Positions 1 to 10,640 of a stretch of 64,000 nucleotides of DNA are shown piece by piece. Source of the stretch: Manis javanica. Lineage: Eukaryota; Chordata; Mammalia; Pholidota; Manidae. The DNA lies in assembly GCF_040802235.1 (NCBI RefSeq), contig NC_133158.1:38196001-38260000 (forward strand), written 5' to 3'. Every line of letters starts with the position of its first letter. Positions within the stretch are counted from its first letter, which is position 1. Under the pieces are notes generated by a model. That model saw nothing but the letters and a program-made list of their open reading frames with translations, was not told the DNA's origin and did no database searches. Position numbers and translations under genes: made by a program.

Positions 1-326
1 TCTAAGTGGAGACTTTCATCACAGGGCCTTACTCTCCCCGGCTACCCCCATTTCCCACTTTGCTGTAAGATGCACCATCTGAGAGATTTCCATGTCAGTG
101 GCCTTGCAGGGCCCTGGGGAGGCCTCCACTTTGCACCCACAGCCCCAGGGCCTCTGACTCCCTTCCCACCCTCTGAGGAGCCCCCTCACAGAGCTCGCTG
201 AGCCCCCCACTGCAAGATGTATAGGAAGCTGGCTGCTCTGAACCCTTGTCCTTTCTCCAGAATGTGGGAAGACAGGGCTTTCTGCCAGCCCAAGGCCTCT
301 TCTGCCCTTTTACATTCTCTCTTCAT

Positions 327-341
327 CTGTTGTACACTTTT
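327..341. repeat. Target-site duplication, left copy
   Basis: The 15-base sequence CTGTTGTACACTTTT recurs perfectly at 8479-8493. The left copy runs straight into a T-run, which is the poly(A) tail of a minus-strand insert. The right copy directly abuts the L1 5' end. Together they mark one retrotransposition event covering 342-8478. Confidence 0.93.
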
Positions 342-498
342 TTTTTTTTTTTGAGAGGGCATCTCTCATACTTATTGATCAAATGGTTGTTAACAACAAT
401 AAAATTCTGTATAGGGGGATCAATGCTCAATGCACAATCATTAATCCATCTCAAACCTAGTTCTCGTCAGTCTCCAATCTTCTGAAGCATAACGAACA

Positions 499-554
499 AG
501 TTCTTACATGGTGAACGAGTTCTTACATAGTGAATAAGTTCTTACATGGTGAAC
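499..554. repeat. Three 19-bp direct repeats
   Basis: Near-identical units built on AGTTCTTACATGGTGAAC start at 499, 518 and 537. They lie in the LTR-like terminal part of the tail, about 150-200 nt inside its poly(A) end. Short direct repeats are common in LTR U3 regions, which fits the retroviral reading but does not prove it. Confidence 0.8.
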
Positions 555-1466
555 AGTACAAGGGCATTCATCACAGAAACTTTCGGTTCTGATCACGCGT
601 TATGAACTATAAACAATCAAGTCAAATATGAATATTTGTTTGATTTTTATACTTGATTTATATGTGGATCCCACATTTCTCTCTTTATTATTATTATTAT
701 TTTTATTTTTAATAAACTGCTGAAGTGGTAGGTAGATGCAAGATAAAGGTAGAAAACATAGTTTAGTGTTATAATAGAGCAATTGTAGATGATCAGGTGT
801 GTGCCTGTAGACTATGTGCTAATCCGAGCTAGACAAGGAATAAAAACATCCATGGATGCAGAAGCTTTCTCTCAACACAGGGGAGGGTGAGGTTCTAAGC
901 TTCACCACTGTTGTTCCCCAATTTCTCACCTGATGGCCCCCCTGTGACTGTGCCTGTCTTAGGTTGTTCCTCCTTTGAGGAATCTTACCGGTCTCTGGCT
1001 AACTAGTCATCTTCCGGAGCCATACAGGGAAATGTGAAGTTGGCAAGTGAGAGAGAAGCCATATTGTTTGAAAAGGTTAGCTTTTTACTTCTTTGCAGAT
1101 TTATGCCCTGTGGCTTCTATGCCCAGCACTTGTCTCGAGGTATCTTTACCACCTGGAGGAATTATGATACTCAGTAAATTCGATATGAGGCACGAATTCT
1201 ATTTAAGGGTTGTAATTAGGAAGGAAGAAGAAAAGCTATAGAGGTAGCATATGGAAGAAAACATGGGAGGATTGATTATTTCTTTGACATATCTTCTTGT
1301 AGAGTACCTTAAGTATGTATAGGTTTTAAACTACTAACTAACTTGCACACACATATTAACATAATAGGAATACGGTGACATAAACAAACCAAATCTATAA
1401 TTACCAGCCATCTCCAGTGAAGCCAAGAAAACCATTTAGGCACCCTAGGCATTTGTGAAAATTAGT

Positions 1467-1760
1467 CTATGATATGATGGATATTGTCCAACTGTACTTG
1501 ACAGTCTGAGAGAAGTCAGACAAATTAAAGCAACCCATTTCTGGGATCTGTTCACATCCCATATGTTCTTTTAACCGTAGATAGTCTATAGTTGTAAGAT
1601 TTTGGAGCGCTACAACTTGCACCCCTCCCACCTCCTGGTTGAGTTCCAACAGTACAGATCCGGTCAAATTCGTTGTCTCACTGTATGCACATGCCAGCCT
1701 AGACATCTCTCTCCTCATTCCAATGGCAAGTCCAGGAAACGGTGGGGTGGACGCAGCCAT
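1467..1760 (-). pseudogene. env transmembrane-like remnant (fossil)
   Basis: A minus-strand open stretch of 97 codons contains the pattern ALQNLTTIDYL followed by a cysteine-containing segment and CFNLSD. This resembles the immunosuppressive-domain and loop region of gamma/alpha-type retroviral TM proteins, where ALQN and a Cys-rich loop are hallmarks. The fragment is short, lacks the rest of env and is a broken relic. It sits inside the L1 tail, so any copies elsewhere should travel with L1. Confidence 0.5.
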
Positions 1761-2138
1761 AACCGCAGCATCGCCCGGATCCCTGTGGAGGCGGACGAGT
1801 CCTCCAGAGAGTGCTGATGCCGGAAGCTCCTCCTCGTATCGTATCTTAGTTCATTTTCTGGGTAGCCAAGCTAGGCCTTGATCTTCTGCATAGAAACAAA
1901 CAGACCCTTTGCCCACACTTTGACATGCTCTCTATACCACTGTGCAGAACTCATTGGAGGTCAGCACACAGGAACTGATAATATTTTTTTTTTTATTAAG
2001 AGAAAGGAATATTATCAGAAAAGAGTACCTCCATAGCTGATCATCTGACACCCTTTAAGTGATCAACATTAAGGATATTTAAAGCATGCATTAATCTTTG
2101 ATTTACCAATTGTTTTATCCTATCAAGGAGTAATCCCC

Positions 2139-2165
2139 CTTTCTTTCTTTCTTTTTTTTTTTTTA
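2139..2165 (-). other. First (internal) poly(A) of the L1
   Basis: On the minus strand an A-run with GAAA repeats follows the L1 3' UTR, in the place where an ordinary L1 would end. The composite continues beyond it, which is why this is read as an internal poly(A) tract from an ancestral L1. Confidence 0.75.
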
Positions 2166-2499
2166 TCTTTAATCTACACTTACATGAAGAATACTATGTT
2201 TACTATGCTCTCCCCTATATCAGGTCCCCCCTAAAAACCACATTATGGTCACTGTCCATCAGCATAGCAAAATGTAGAATCACTACTTGTCCTCTCTGTG
2301 TTGTACAGCCCTCCCCTTTCTCCCTCCCCACCCATGCATGCTAATCTTAATACCCCCTCTTCTTCTTCCTCCCCCTTATCCCCCCCTGCCCACCCATCCT
2401 CCCCAGTTCCTTTCCCTTTGGTACCTGTTAGTCCATTTTTGGGTTCTGTAATTCCACTGCTGTTTTGTTCCTTCAGTTTTTCCTTTGTTCTTATACTCC
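2166..2499 (-). other. L1 3' UTR
   Basis: This is non-coding sequence between the end of ORF2 and the internal poly(A), G-rich on the L1 sense strand. It shares the phrase CTATGCTGATGGACAGTGAC with the L1 3' end at 46743-47275, which ties both to related subfamilies. Confidence 0.8.
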
Positions 2500-5400
2500 T
2501 CAGATGAGTGAAATCATTTGGTATTTCTCTTTCTCTGCTTGGCTTATTTCACTGAGCATAATACTCTCCAGCTCCATCCATGTTGCTGCAAATGGTAGGA
2601 TTTTTCCTCTTCTTATGGCTGAGTAGTATTCCATTGTGTATATGTACCACATCTTCTTTATCCATTCATCTACCGATGGACATTTACGTTGCTTCCAATT
2701 CTTGGCTATTGTAAATAGCGCTGCGATAAACATAGGGGTGCATCTGTCTTTCTCAAACCTGATTGCTGTGTTCTTAGGGTAAATTCCTAGGAGTGGAATT
2801 CCTGGGCCAAATGGTAGGTCTGTTTTGAGCATTTTGAGGAACCTCCATACTGCTTTCCACAATGGTTGAACTAATTTACATTCCCACCAGCAGTGTAGGA
2901 GGGTTCCCCTTTCTCCACAGCCTCGCCAACATTTGTTGTTGTTTGTCTTTTGGATGGCAGCTATCCTTACTGGTGTGAGGTGATACCTCATTGTAGTTTT
3001 AATTTGCATTTCTCTGATAATTAGCGATGTGGAGCATCTTTTCATGTGTCTGTTGGCCATCTGTATTTCTTTTTTAGAGAACTGTCTTTTCAGTTCCTCT
3101 GCCCATTTTTTAATTGGGTTATTTGTTTTTTGTTTGTTGAGGCGTGTGAGCTCTTTATATATTCTGGACATCAAGCCTTTATCGGATCTGTCATTTTCAA
3201 ATAGATTCTCCCATACTGTAGGGTTCCTTTTTGTTCTATTGATGGTGTCTTTCACTGTACAGAAGCTTTTCAGCTTAATGTAGTCTCACTTGCTCATTTT
3301 TGCTGTTGTTTTCCTTGCCCGGGGAGATATGTTCAAGAAGAGGTCACTCATGTTTATGTCTAAGAGGTTTTTGCCTATGTTTTTTTCCAAGAGTTTAATG
3401 GTTTCATGACTTACATTCAGGTCTTTGATCCATTTTGAGTTTACCTTTGTATATGGGGTTAGACAAAGGTCCAGTTTCATTCTCCTACATGTAGCTGTCC
3501 AGTTTTGCCAGCACCATCTGTTGAAGAGACTGTCATTTTGCCATTGTATGTCCATGGCTCCTTTATCAAATATTAATTGACCATATATGTTTGGGTTAAT
3601 TTCTGGAGTCTCTAATCTGTTCCACAGGTCGGTGGCTCTGTTCTTATGCCAGTAACAAATTGTCTTGATTACTATGGCTTTGTAGTAGAGCTTGAAGTTG
3701 GGGAGTGAGATCCCCCCCACTTTATTCTTCTCAGGATTGCTTTGACTATTCGGGGTCTCTGGTGTTTCCATATGAATTTTTTAACTATTTGTTCCAGTTC
3801 GTTGAAGAATGTTGCTGGTAATTTGATAGTGATTGCATCAAATCTGTATATTGCTTTGGGCAGGATGGCCATTTTGACGATATTGATTCTTCCTAGCCAC
3901 GAGCATGGGATGAGTTTCCATTTGTTAGTGTCCCCTTTAATTTCTCTTAAGAGTGATTTGTAGTTTTCAGAGTATAGGTCATTCACTTTTTTGGTTAGAT
4001 TTATTCCTAGGTATTTTATTCTTTTTGATGCAATTGTGAATGGAATTGTTTTCCTGATTTCTCTTTCTATTGGTTCATTGTTAGTGTATAGGAAAGCCAC
4101 AGATTTCTGTGTGTTAATTTTGTATCCTGCAACTTTGCTGTATTCCGATATCAGTTCTAGTAGTTTTGCATGGAGTCTTTTGGGTTTTTTATGTACAATA
4201 GCATGTCATCTGCAAATAGTGACAGTTTTAACTTCTTCTTTACCAATCTGGATTCCTTGTATTTCTTTGTTTTGTCTGATTGCCGTGGCTAGGACCTCTA
4301 GTACTATGTTAAATAACAGTGGGGAGAGTGGGCATCCCTGTCTGGTTCCCGATCTCAGAGGAAATGCTTTCAGCTTCTCGCTGTTCAGTATAATGTTGGC
4401 TGTGGGTTTATCATATATGGCCTTTATTATGTTGAGGTACTTGCCCTCTATTCCCATTTTGCTGAGAGTTTTTATCATGAATGGATGTTGAATTTTGTCA
4501 AATGCTTTTTCAGCATCTATGGAGATGATCATGTGGTTTTTGTCTTTCTTTTTGTTGATGTGGTGGATGATGTTGATGGATTTTCGAATGTTGTACCATC
4601 CTTGCATCCCTGGGATGAACCCCACTTGGTCATGGTGCATGATCCTTTTGATATACTGTTGAATTCTGTTTGCTAATATTTTATTGAACATTTTTGCATC
4701 TACAGTCATCAGGGATATTGGTCTGTAATTTTCTTTTTTGGTGGGGTCTTTGCCTGGTTTTGGTATTAGGGTGATGTTGGCTTCATAGAATGAGTTTGGG
4801 AGTATTCCCTCCTCTTCTATTTTTTGGAACACTTTAAGGAGAATGGGTATTATGTCTTCTCTGTGTATCTGATAAAATTCTGAGGTAAATCCGTCTGGCC
4901 CGGGTGCTTTGTTCTTCAGTAGTTTTTTGATTACCGTTTCAATTTCTTTGCTCGTAATTGGTTTGTTTAACTTTTATGTTTCTTCCTTGGTCAGTCTTGG
5001 AAGGTTGTATTTTTCTAGGAAGTTGTCCATTTCTTCTAGGTTTTCCAGCTTGTTGGCATATAGGTTTTCATAGTAGTCTTTAATAATTCTTTGTATTTCT
5101 GTGGGGTCTGTCATGATTTTTCCATTCTCATTTCTGATTATGTTGATTTGTGTTGATTCTCTTTTTCTTTTAATAAGTCTGTCTAGAGGCTTATCTATTT
5201 TGTTTATTTTCTCAAAGAACCAGCTCTTGTTTTCGTTGATTTTTTCTATTGTTTTATTCTTCTCAATTTTGTTTATTTCTTCTCTGATCTTTATTATGTC
5301 CCTCCTTCTGCTGACTTTAGGCCTCATTTGTTCTTCTTTTTCCAGTTTCAGTAGTTGTGATGTTAGACTATTCATTTGTGATTGTTCTTCCTTCTTCAGG

Positions 5401-6335
5401 TGTGCCTGGATCGCTATATACTTTCCTCTTAAGAGTGCTTTCGCTGCATCCCACAGAAGTTGGGGCTTTGTGTTGTTGTTATTTGTTTCTATATATTCCT
5501 TGATCTCTATTTTGATTTGTTCATTGATCCATTGGTTATTTAGAAGCATGTTGTTAAGCCTCCATGTGTTTGTGAGCCTTTTTGTTTTCTTTGTAGAATT
5601 TATTTCTAGTTTTATACCTTTGTGGTCTGAAAAATTGGTTGGTAGAATGTCAATATTTTGGAATTTACTGAGACTCTTTTTGTGAGCTAGTATGTAGTCT
5701 ATTCTGGAGAATGTTCCATGTGCACTTGAGAAGAATGTATATCCTGTTGCTTTTGGATGTAGAGTTCTATAGATGTCTGTTAGGTCCATCTGTTCTAGTG
5801 TGTTGTTCAATGCCTGTGTGTCCTTACTTATTTTCTGCCCGGTGGATCTATCCTTTGGGGTGAGTGGTGTGTTGAAGTCTCCAAAAAGGAATGCATTGCA
5901 GTCTATTTCCCTCTTTAGTTCTGTTAGTATTTGTTTCACAAATGCTGGTGCTCCTGTGTTGGGTGCATATATATTTAGAATGGTTATATCCTCTTGTTGG
6001 ACTGAGCCCTTTATCATTTTGTAGTGTCCTTCTTTATCTCTTGTTACTTTCTTTGTTTTGAAGTCTATTTTGTCTGATATTAGTACTGCAACCCCTGCTT
6101 TCTTCTCACTGTTGTTTGCCTGAAATATGTTTTTCTATCCTTTGACTTTTAGTCTGTGCTTGTCTTTGGGTTTGAGGTGAGTTTCTTGTAAGCAGAATAT
6201 AGATGGGTCTTGCTTTTTTATCCATTCTATTACTCTGTGTCTTTTGATTGGGACATTAAGTCCATTTACATTTAGGGTGACTATTGAGAGATATGTACTT
6301 ATTGCCATTGCAGGCTTTAGATTCATGGTTACCAA
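2500..6335 (-). pseudogene. L1 ORF2 (endonuclease-reverse transcriptase), broken
   Basis: ORF2 encodes the endonuclease and reverse transcriptase that drive target-primed reverse transcription. The reading begins with MVTMNLKPAM at 6335. Endonuclease motifs include NIYAPN, GDFN, RIDYI and SDHKG, between 6017 and about 5600. Reverse transcriptase motifs include [17 protein letters not shown] and [13 protein letters not shown] (4832-4206), with the catalytic FADD at 4205-4216. The C-terminal cysteine-histidine knuckle CX3CX7HX4C lies near 2940-2880, and the protein ends at about 2500. The reading is interrupted at about five places, including a TAG that interrupts the endonuclease reading just upstream of NIYAPN, at the end of the 6335-6135 segment. 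The enzyme cannot be made whole from this copy. Confidence 0.92.
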
Positions 6336-6455
6336 AGGTTCAAGGTTAGCTTCTTTAGTATCTTACTGCCTAACTTAGCTCGCTTATTGAGCTGTTATAT
6401 ACACTGTCTGGAGATTCTTTTCTTCTCTCCCTTCTTATTCCTCCTCCTCCATTCT

Positions 6456-7382
6456 TCATATGTTGTATGTTTTGTTCTGTGCTCTTTTTAGGAGTGCTCC
6501 CATCTGGAGAAGTCCCTGTAAGATGCCCTGTAGAGGTGGCTTGTGGGAAGCAAATTCCGTCAGCTTTTGCATGTCTGGGAATTGTTTAATCCCACCATCA
6601 TATTTAAATGATAGTCGTGCTGGATACAGTATCCTTGGTTCAAGGCCCTTATGTTTCATTGCATTAAGTATATCATGCCATTCTCCTCTGGCCTGTAGGG
6701 TTTCTGTGGAGAAGTCTGATGTTAGCCTGATGGGTTTTCCTTTGTAGGTGACCTTTTTCTCTCTAGCTGCCTTTAAAATTCTTTCCTTGTCCTTGATCCT
6801 TGCCATTTTAATTATTATGTGTCTTGGTGTTGTCCTCCTTGGATCCTTTCTGTTGGGGGTTCTGTGTATTTCCGTGGTCTGTTCGATTATTTCCTCCCCC
6901 AGTTTGGGGAAGTTTTCAGCAATTATTTCTTCAAAGAGACTTTCTATCCCTTTTCCTCTTTCTTATTCTTCTGTTATCCCTATAATACGAATATTATTCC
7001 TTTTGGCTTGGTCACATAGTTCTCTTAGTGTTGTTTCGTTCCTGGAGATCCTTTATCTCTCTCTATGTCAGCTTCTATACGTTCCTGTTCTCTGGTTTCT
7101 ATTCCTTTAATGGCCTCTTGCATCTTATCCATTCTGCTTATAAATCCTTCCAGGGATTGTTTCACTTCTGTGATCTCCTTCCTGACATCTGTGATCTCCC
7201 TCCGGACTTCATCCCATTGCTCTTGCATTTTTCTCTGATTTCTCTTGCATTTTTCTCTGCATCTCAGTCAGCATGTTCATGATTTTTATTTTTATTTCTT
7301 TTTCAGGAGGACTGGTTAGGTCTGTCTCCTTCTCAGGTGTTGCCTCTGTGATCTTTGTCTGCCTGTAGTTTTGCCTTTTCAT
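6456..7382 (-). pseudogene. L1 ORF1 (RNA-binding chaperone), broken
   Basis: ORF1 makes the trimeric RNA-binding protein that packages L1 RNA. The likely start is the ATG at 7382-7380, giving MKRQNYRQTKI. A heptad-rich coiled-coil follows (7228-7025). The C-terminal domain (6806-6456) holds the typical RILKAAREKK, YKGKPIRLTSDFS, ARGEWHDI and YPARLSFKYDG. The frame is broken between these parts. It ends about 120 nt before ORF2, the usual L1 spacing. Confidence 0.9.
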
Positions 7383-8478
7383 GGTGATAGAGATAGTTTG
7401 CAGAGCTGGTACGAGTGACAGCTGGAAGAGCTTTCCTTCTTGTTGGTTTGTGGCCTTCCTCTCTTGGGCGAACAGTGACCTCTAGTGGCTTATGCTTGTC
7501 AGCTCTGTGCAGACAGGGCTTCTGCTACCCGCCCATTTGCTATGGAGTTTATCTCTGCTGTTCTGTGGGCGTGGCCTGACTGGGGCTGCTCCTCCAAAAT
7601 GGTGGAGCCCCGTTGGAGGGGGAGCGGCCAGGAGGCTATTTATCTCCGTAAGGGGCCTCTGTGCTCCCTGTTGCCCGGGGGGTTAGAGTGTGCAGAGATC
7701 CCCAGATTCCCTGCCTCTGGGCTAAGTGTCCTGTCCTGCCCCTTTAAGACTTCCAAAAAGCACTCTCTAAACCAAAACAACAACAGCAACAACGAAAGCG
7801 GGAAAAAAAAAAAAGGAAAAAATGCTCGATTTTCTTTGTTCTCAGGCACCGGTCTCAGGCACCCGCTCACCGGTCTTGCTGCCCTGTTTCCCTAGTATTG
7901 GGGTTCCTGTCCCTTTAAGGCTTCCGAAAAGCACTCGCCAAGAAAAAAAAAAGGGAGAAATGCGCGATATTGTTCGTCCTCAGGCTCCAGTCTCAGGCAC
8001 CTGCTCACCAGTCTTGCTGCCATTTCCCTAGTACTGGGGTCCCTGTCCCTTTAAGGCTTCCAAAAAGCACTCGCCGAAGAAAAAGGAAAAACGCGCGATA
8101 TTCTTTGTCCTCAGGCGCCGTTCTCAGGCACCCGCTCACCGGTCTTACTACCCTGTTTCCCTGGTATTGGGGTCCCTGTCCCTTTAAGGCTTCCATAAAG
8201 CACTTGCCAAAAAAAAAGAAAAAAACCGCTCCAGTTTCTTTCCACCGGCCGGGAGCCGGGGGGAGGGGCGCTCGTGTCCCGCCGTGCCGGGGCTTCTGTC
8301 TTACCCCATTCGTGAGGCGCTGGGTTCTCGCAGGTGTGAATGTGGTCTGGATGTTGTCCTGTGTCCTCTGGTCCCTATTTTAGGAAGTTGTCTTTGTTAT
8401 ATTTTCATAATTCTATGTGGTTTTGGGAGGAGAGTTCCTCTGCTCTACTCACGCTGCCATCCTGGCTCCGCCCCCCTC
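7383..8478 (-). promoter_or_regulatory. L1 5' UTR / internal promoter
   Basis: This is GC-richer sequence upstream of ORF1, beginning at the TSD boundary with the common L1 start GGAGCCAGGATGGC. It includes four tandem monomers (about 7690-8225). L1 5' UTRs act as internal promoters. Here the promoter would fire away from the downstream TXNRD3 exons. Confidence 0.85.
7690..8225 (-). repeat. Four tandem L1 promoter monomers
   Basis: A repeated unit contains a CCTTTAAG box followed by a CTTCC..AAGCACT phrase, an A-rich stretch, a CGCGAT-like CpG phrase, and CTCAGGC..CTCACCGGTCTT. The CCTTTAAG box recurs at 7741, 7912, 8048 and 8181, giving spacings of 171, 136 and 133. The three proximal units are the most alike and the ORF1-proximal one is the most diverged. 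The layout resembles rodent monomeric L1 promoters. Confidence 0.88.
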
Positions 8479-8493
8479 CTGTTGTACACTTTT
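8479..8493. repeat. Target-site duplication, right copy
   Basis: This is a perfect 15-base match to 327-341 and directly abuts the L1 5' end. Its perfection argues for a geologically recent insertion. Confidence 0.93.
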
Positions 8494-9264
<771 letters not shown>

Positions 9265-9444
9265 TAACTGATTTCACTCAGTGTAGTTTGAAAAACTATT
9301 ACAAAACACATTGTCAAAAAGATTTTTATTAGTAACTGCTTTGTGTACTGTAGAGGACAATATAGATCTAATATTCAGAACCTATTTTCATGAAGCAATA
9401 CTGAAATACTGCTGGTTACATTTGCTTGGTTTTCTTCTGGACAG

Positions 9445-9513
9445 ATACTCACCAGTTTGGATATCACGAAGGCGTCGGGACGCGACATCACCCAGAAGGG
9501 CTGCTGAGGCTAG
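9445..9513 (+). CDS. TXNRD3: TXNRD3 last coding exon with selenocysteine UGA
   Basis: Following the acceptor TTCTTCTGGACAG, 22 codons read ILTSLDITKASGRDITQKGC, then TGA (9505-9507), GGC and the true stop TAG (9511-9513). The GC-Sec-G tail is the redox-active C-terminal motif of mammalian thioredoxin reductases: the flexible tail passes electrons from the N-terminal disulfide to substrate. DITQKGCUG is the TXNRD3 version. The exon joins the preceding one in phase 0. A naive translation would stop at the TGA. The SECIS hairpin 225 nt downstream supports recoding. No disabling change is visible in the two exons. Confidence 0.93.
9505..9507 (+). other. TXNRD3: Selenocysteine codon (UGA recoding site)
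   Basis: This is an in-frame TGA between Cys (TGC) and Gly (GGC), one codon before the TAG stop. Position and context match the GCUG motif of thioredoxin reductases. Confidence 0.92.
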
Positions 9514-10640
9514 ACCTGCTGCTGGCTGGTTCTCCTTGTCATATTCCCATTTCTTTCACGAGCACTTTCGGATAAAGTGGGTCTGTGCTCTTGGCACCTG
9601 CTCTGTTTTGTGGGAACCAGTGTGGACCTTTCTTTACAGCACGAAGACAACGTGGACAAGGAGGCAGGACAGCAGCAGGCATGTAGGCATGTGCTCAGCA
9701 GGCTCGGTGGGCTGGAAGAGGCAGCGACACTGCCTCCTTGACGTCTGAGCTCGGAACCCCATTGTGAGGTGAGCTAAGACTGACGCTCTTCCAAATCAGA
9801 GCTGAGCTTCTCTCTGAAAGACCTTTGAATCGCACAGTTAATCTAAGTAACTCTTCTGGTTGCTAGTGTTTTTATCCCCTTGCTTTGTTGTTTCTGTGAA
9901 AATATACTGTCAGTTAGGAAATGGACTATAAAACAGTCTTAGAGTGTGCGGGCCTGGAATCCACACATGGCTGCTGGTGAGAGGTGTTGTGGCAGTGCCC
10001 TAGAGTAGCTGCTGCAGAGGACTGGGTGTGTGAGGAAGTCGCACATGCTCTGTAGTCTACCGGCTGTTCCTCCTTTAAGTACACATTTGCCCACTGTCAG
10101 ACACCCGCCTTGGCCACGCCCTGTCCCGGTTTCCCATGGTGACGACCTTGGAGTCCCTTCTCTTATCAGTGTGCCCCAAACTGAGCAGATTGTCTCATGT
10201 CAGAGAGAAATGCTTGAATTTCTTTTTCGTGTTGATTCTAACAGGAATATTAAAAGTTTTCAATACTGTTATTATTTGAAATTTCACTAATTTGAAACTG
10301 TTTAAAATGATTCAGTCCACTACTGTTTAATTGTAGTGAAGTTCAGTAAATGAACAGTTGCTATTATGAGATCCCAGTTGAATTTGTACCCCTGGCACAG
10401 TCTAAAAGGCCTTCGAAGTGGGAGGCCTAGCCAAGGTCCTTCTGGGAAACCTCTTGTTTCCTTGGGGAGCACACCACAGAGCAGCCTGACCCAAGGCTCT
10501 CAGATAGCCACTGCGCTCCTGAGCAGCACACGAGCCATCACCCAGTGCCATAGGATTGGATGGTTCTGCGGTCAGAATTTTGGACATACCTTTTTAAAAG
10601 AAAAATTTTAGCCAATAAACAATTGGTGAACACCTTCTGT
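9514..10640 (+). other. TXNRD3: TXNRD3 3' UTR (end uncertain)
   Basis: This is non-coding sequence after the TAG, containing the SECIS element. Candidate poly(A) signals are ATTAAA at 10249-10254 and AATAAA at 10614-10619. Which one is used cannot be told from sequence alone. Confidence 0.6.
9738..9784 (+). promoter_or_regulatory. TXNRD3: SECIS element (3' UTR)
   Basis: This is a stem-loop needed for reading UGA as selenocysteine through SBP2 and the selenocysteine elongation factor. The 5' core is TTGAC (9738-9742) and the 3' core is TGAC (9781-9784). Between them GTCTGAGCTC (9743-9752) pairs with GAGCTAAGAC (9771-9780), nine pairs with one G-A mismatch. The conserved unpaired AA (9755-9756) lies 13 nt after the 5' TGA, within the usual 10-13 range. 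A possible small CCC/GG helix after it suggests a type 2 SECIS. The 5' core is UUGA rather than the commoner AUGA. Confidence 0.82.

Larger units (their letters stand above)
342..2138 (-). mobile_element. Retrovirus-like 3' end carried as L1 tail (fossil)
   Basis: This stretch follows the normal L1 3' terminus and ends in its own poly(A), with a variant hexamer AATAAG about 20 nt before the A-tract. On the minus strand it begins with AT-rich sequence. It then has a stretch resembling a retroviral env transmembrane subunit (around 1467-1760), then about 1 kb of non-coding, LTR-like sequence. The order env end, LTR, poly(A) is what the 3' end of a retroviral transcript looks like. It is a broken fossil with no other retroviral gene visible here. 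Being inside the L1 target-site duplication, it was copied with the L1, either by read-through (3' transduction) or by template switching in a source element. The retroviral assignment rests on one protein-like stretch and on layout, so it is moderate. Confidence 0.6.
342..8478 (-). mobile_element. Full-length L1 with retroviral-like 3' tail, one insertion
   Basis: This is a minus-strand LINE-1 of about 8.1 kb. Reading 5' to 3' on the minus strand, it starts with GGGGGGCGGAGCCAGGATGG at 8478. It continues with a 1.1-kb 5' UTR holding four tandem monomers, then ORF1 (7382 to about 6456) and ORF2 (6335 to about 2500). An L1-type 3' UTR follows, ending in an A-rich tract near 2139-2165. After that come a further 1.8 kb unlike L1 and a second poly(A) at 342-352. 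The identical 15-bp flanks show that both parts inserted together. ORF1 and ORF2 are each broken several times, so this copy looks dead, but the perfect TSD and nearly complete length mark it as fairly young. It lies in the intron just upstream of the penultimate TXNRD3 exon, antisense to that gene. Confidence 0.93.

Noticed and set aside
7690-8225. Regularly spaced repeats resembling a CRISPR-like array
   Set aside because: Eukaryotic L1 promoter monomers; the whole unit repeats, with no unique spacers.
9505-9507. TGA as a premature stop making TXNRD3 a pseudogene
   Set aside because: The context GC-TGA-GGC-TAG is the family's selenocysteine tail and a SECIS hairpin lies downstream. Splice sites and frame are intact.
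9784-9812. Alternative SECIS candidate with GCTCT/AGAGC stem
   Set aside because: Helix of only five pairs, too short between cores and loop; the hairpin at 9738-9784 fits much better.
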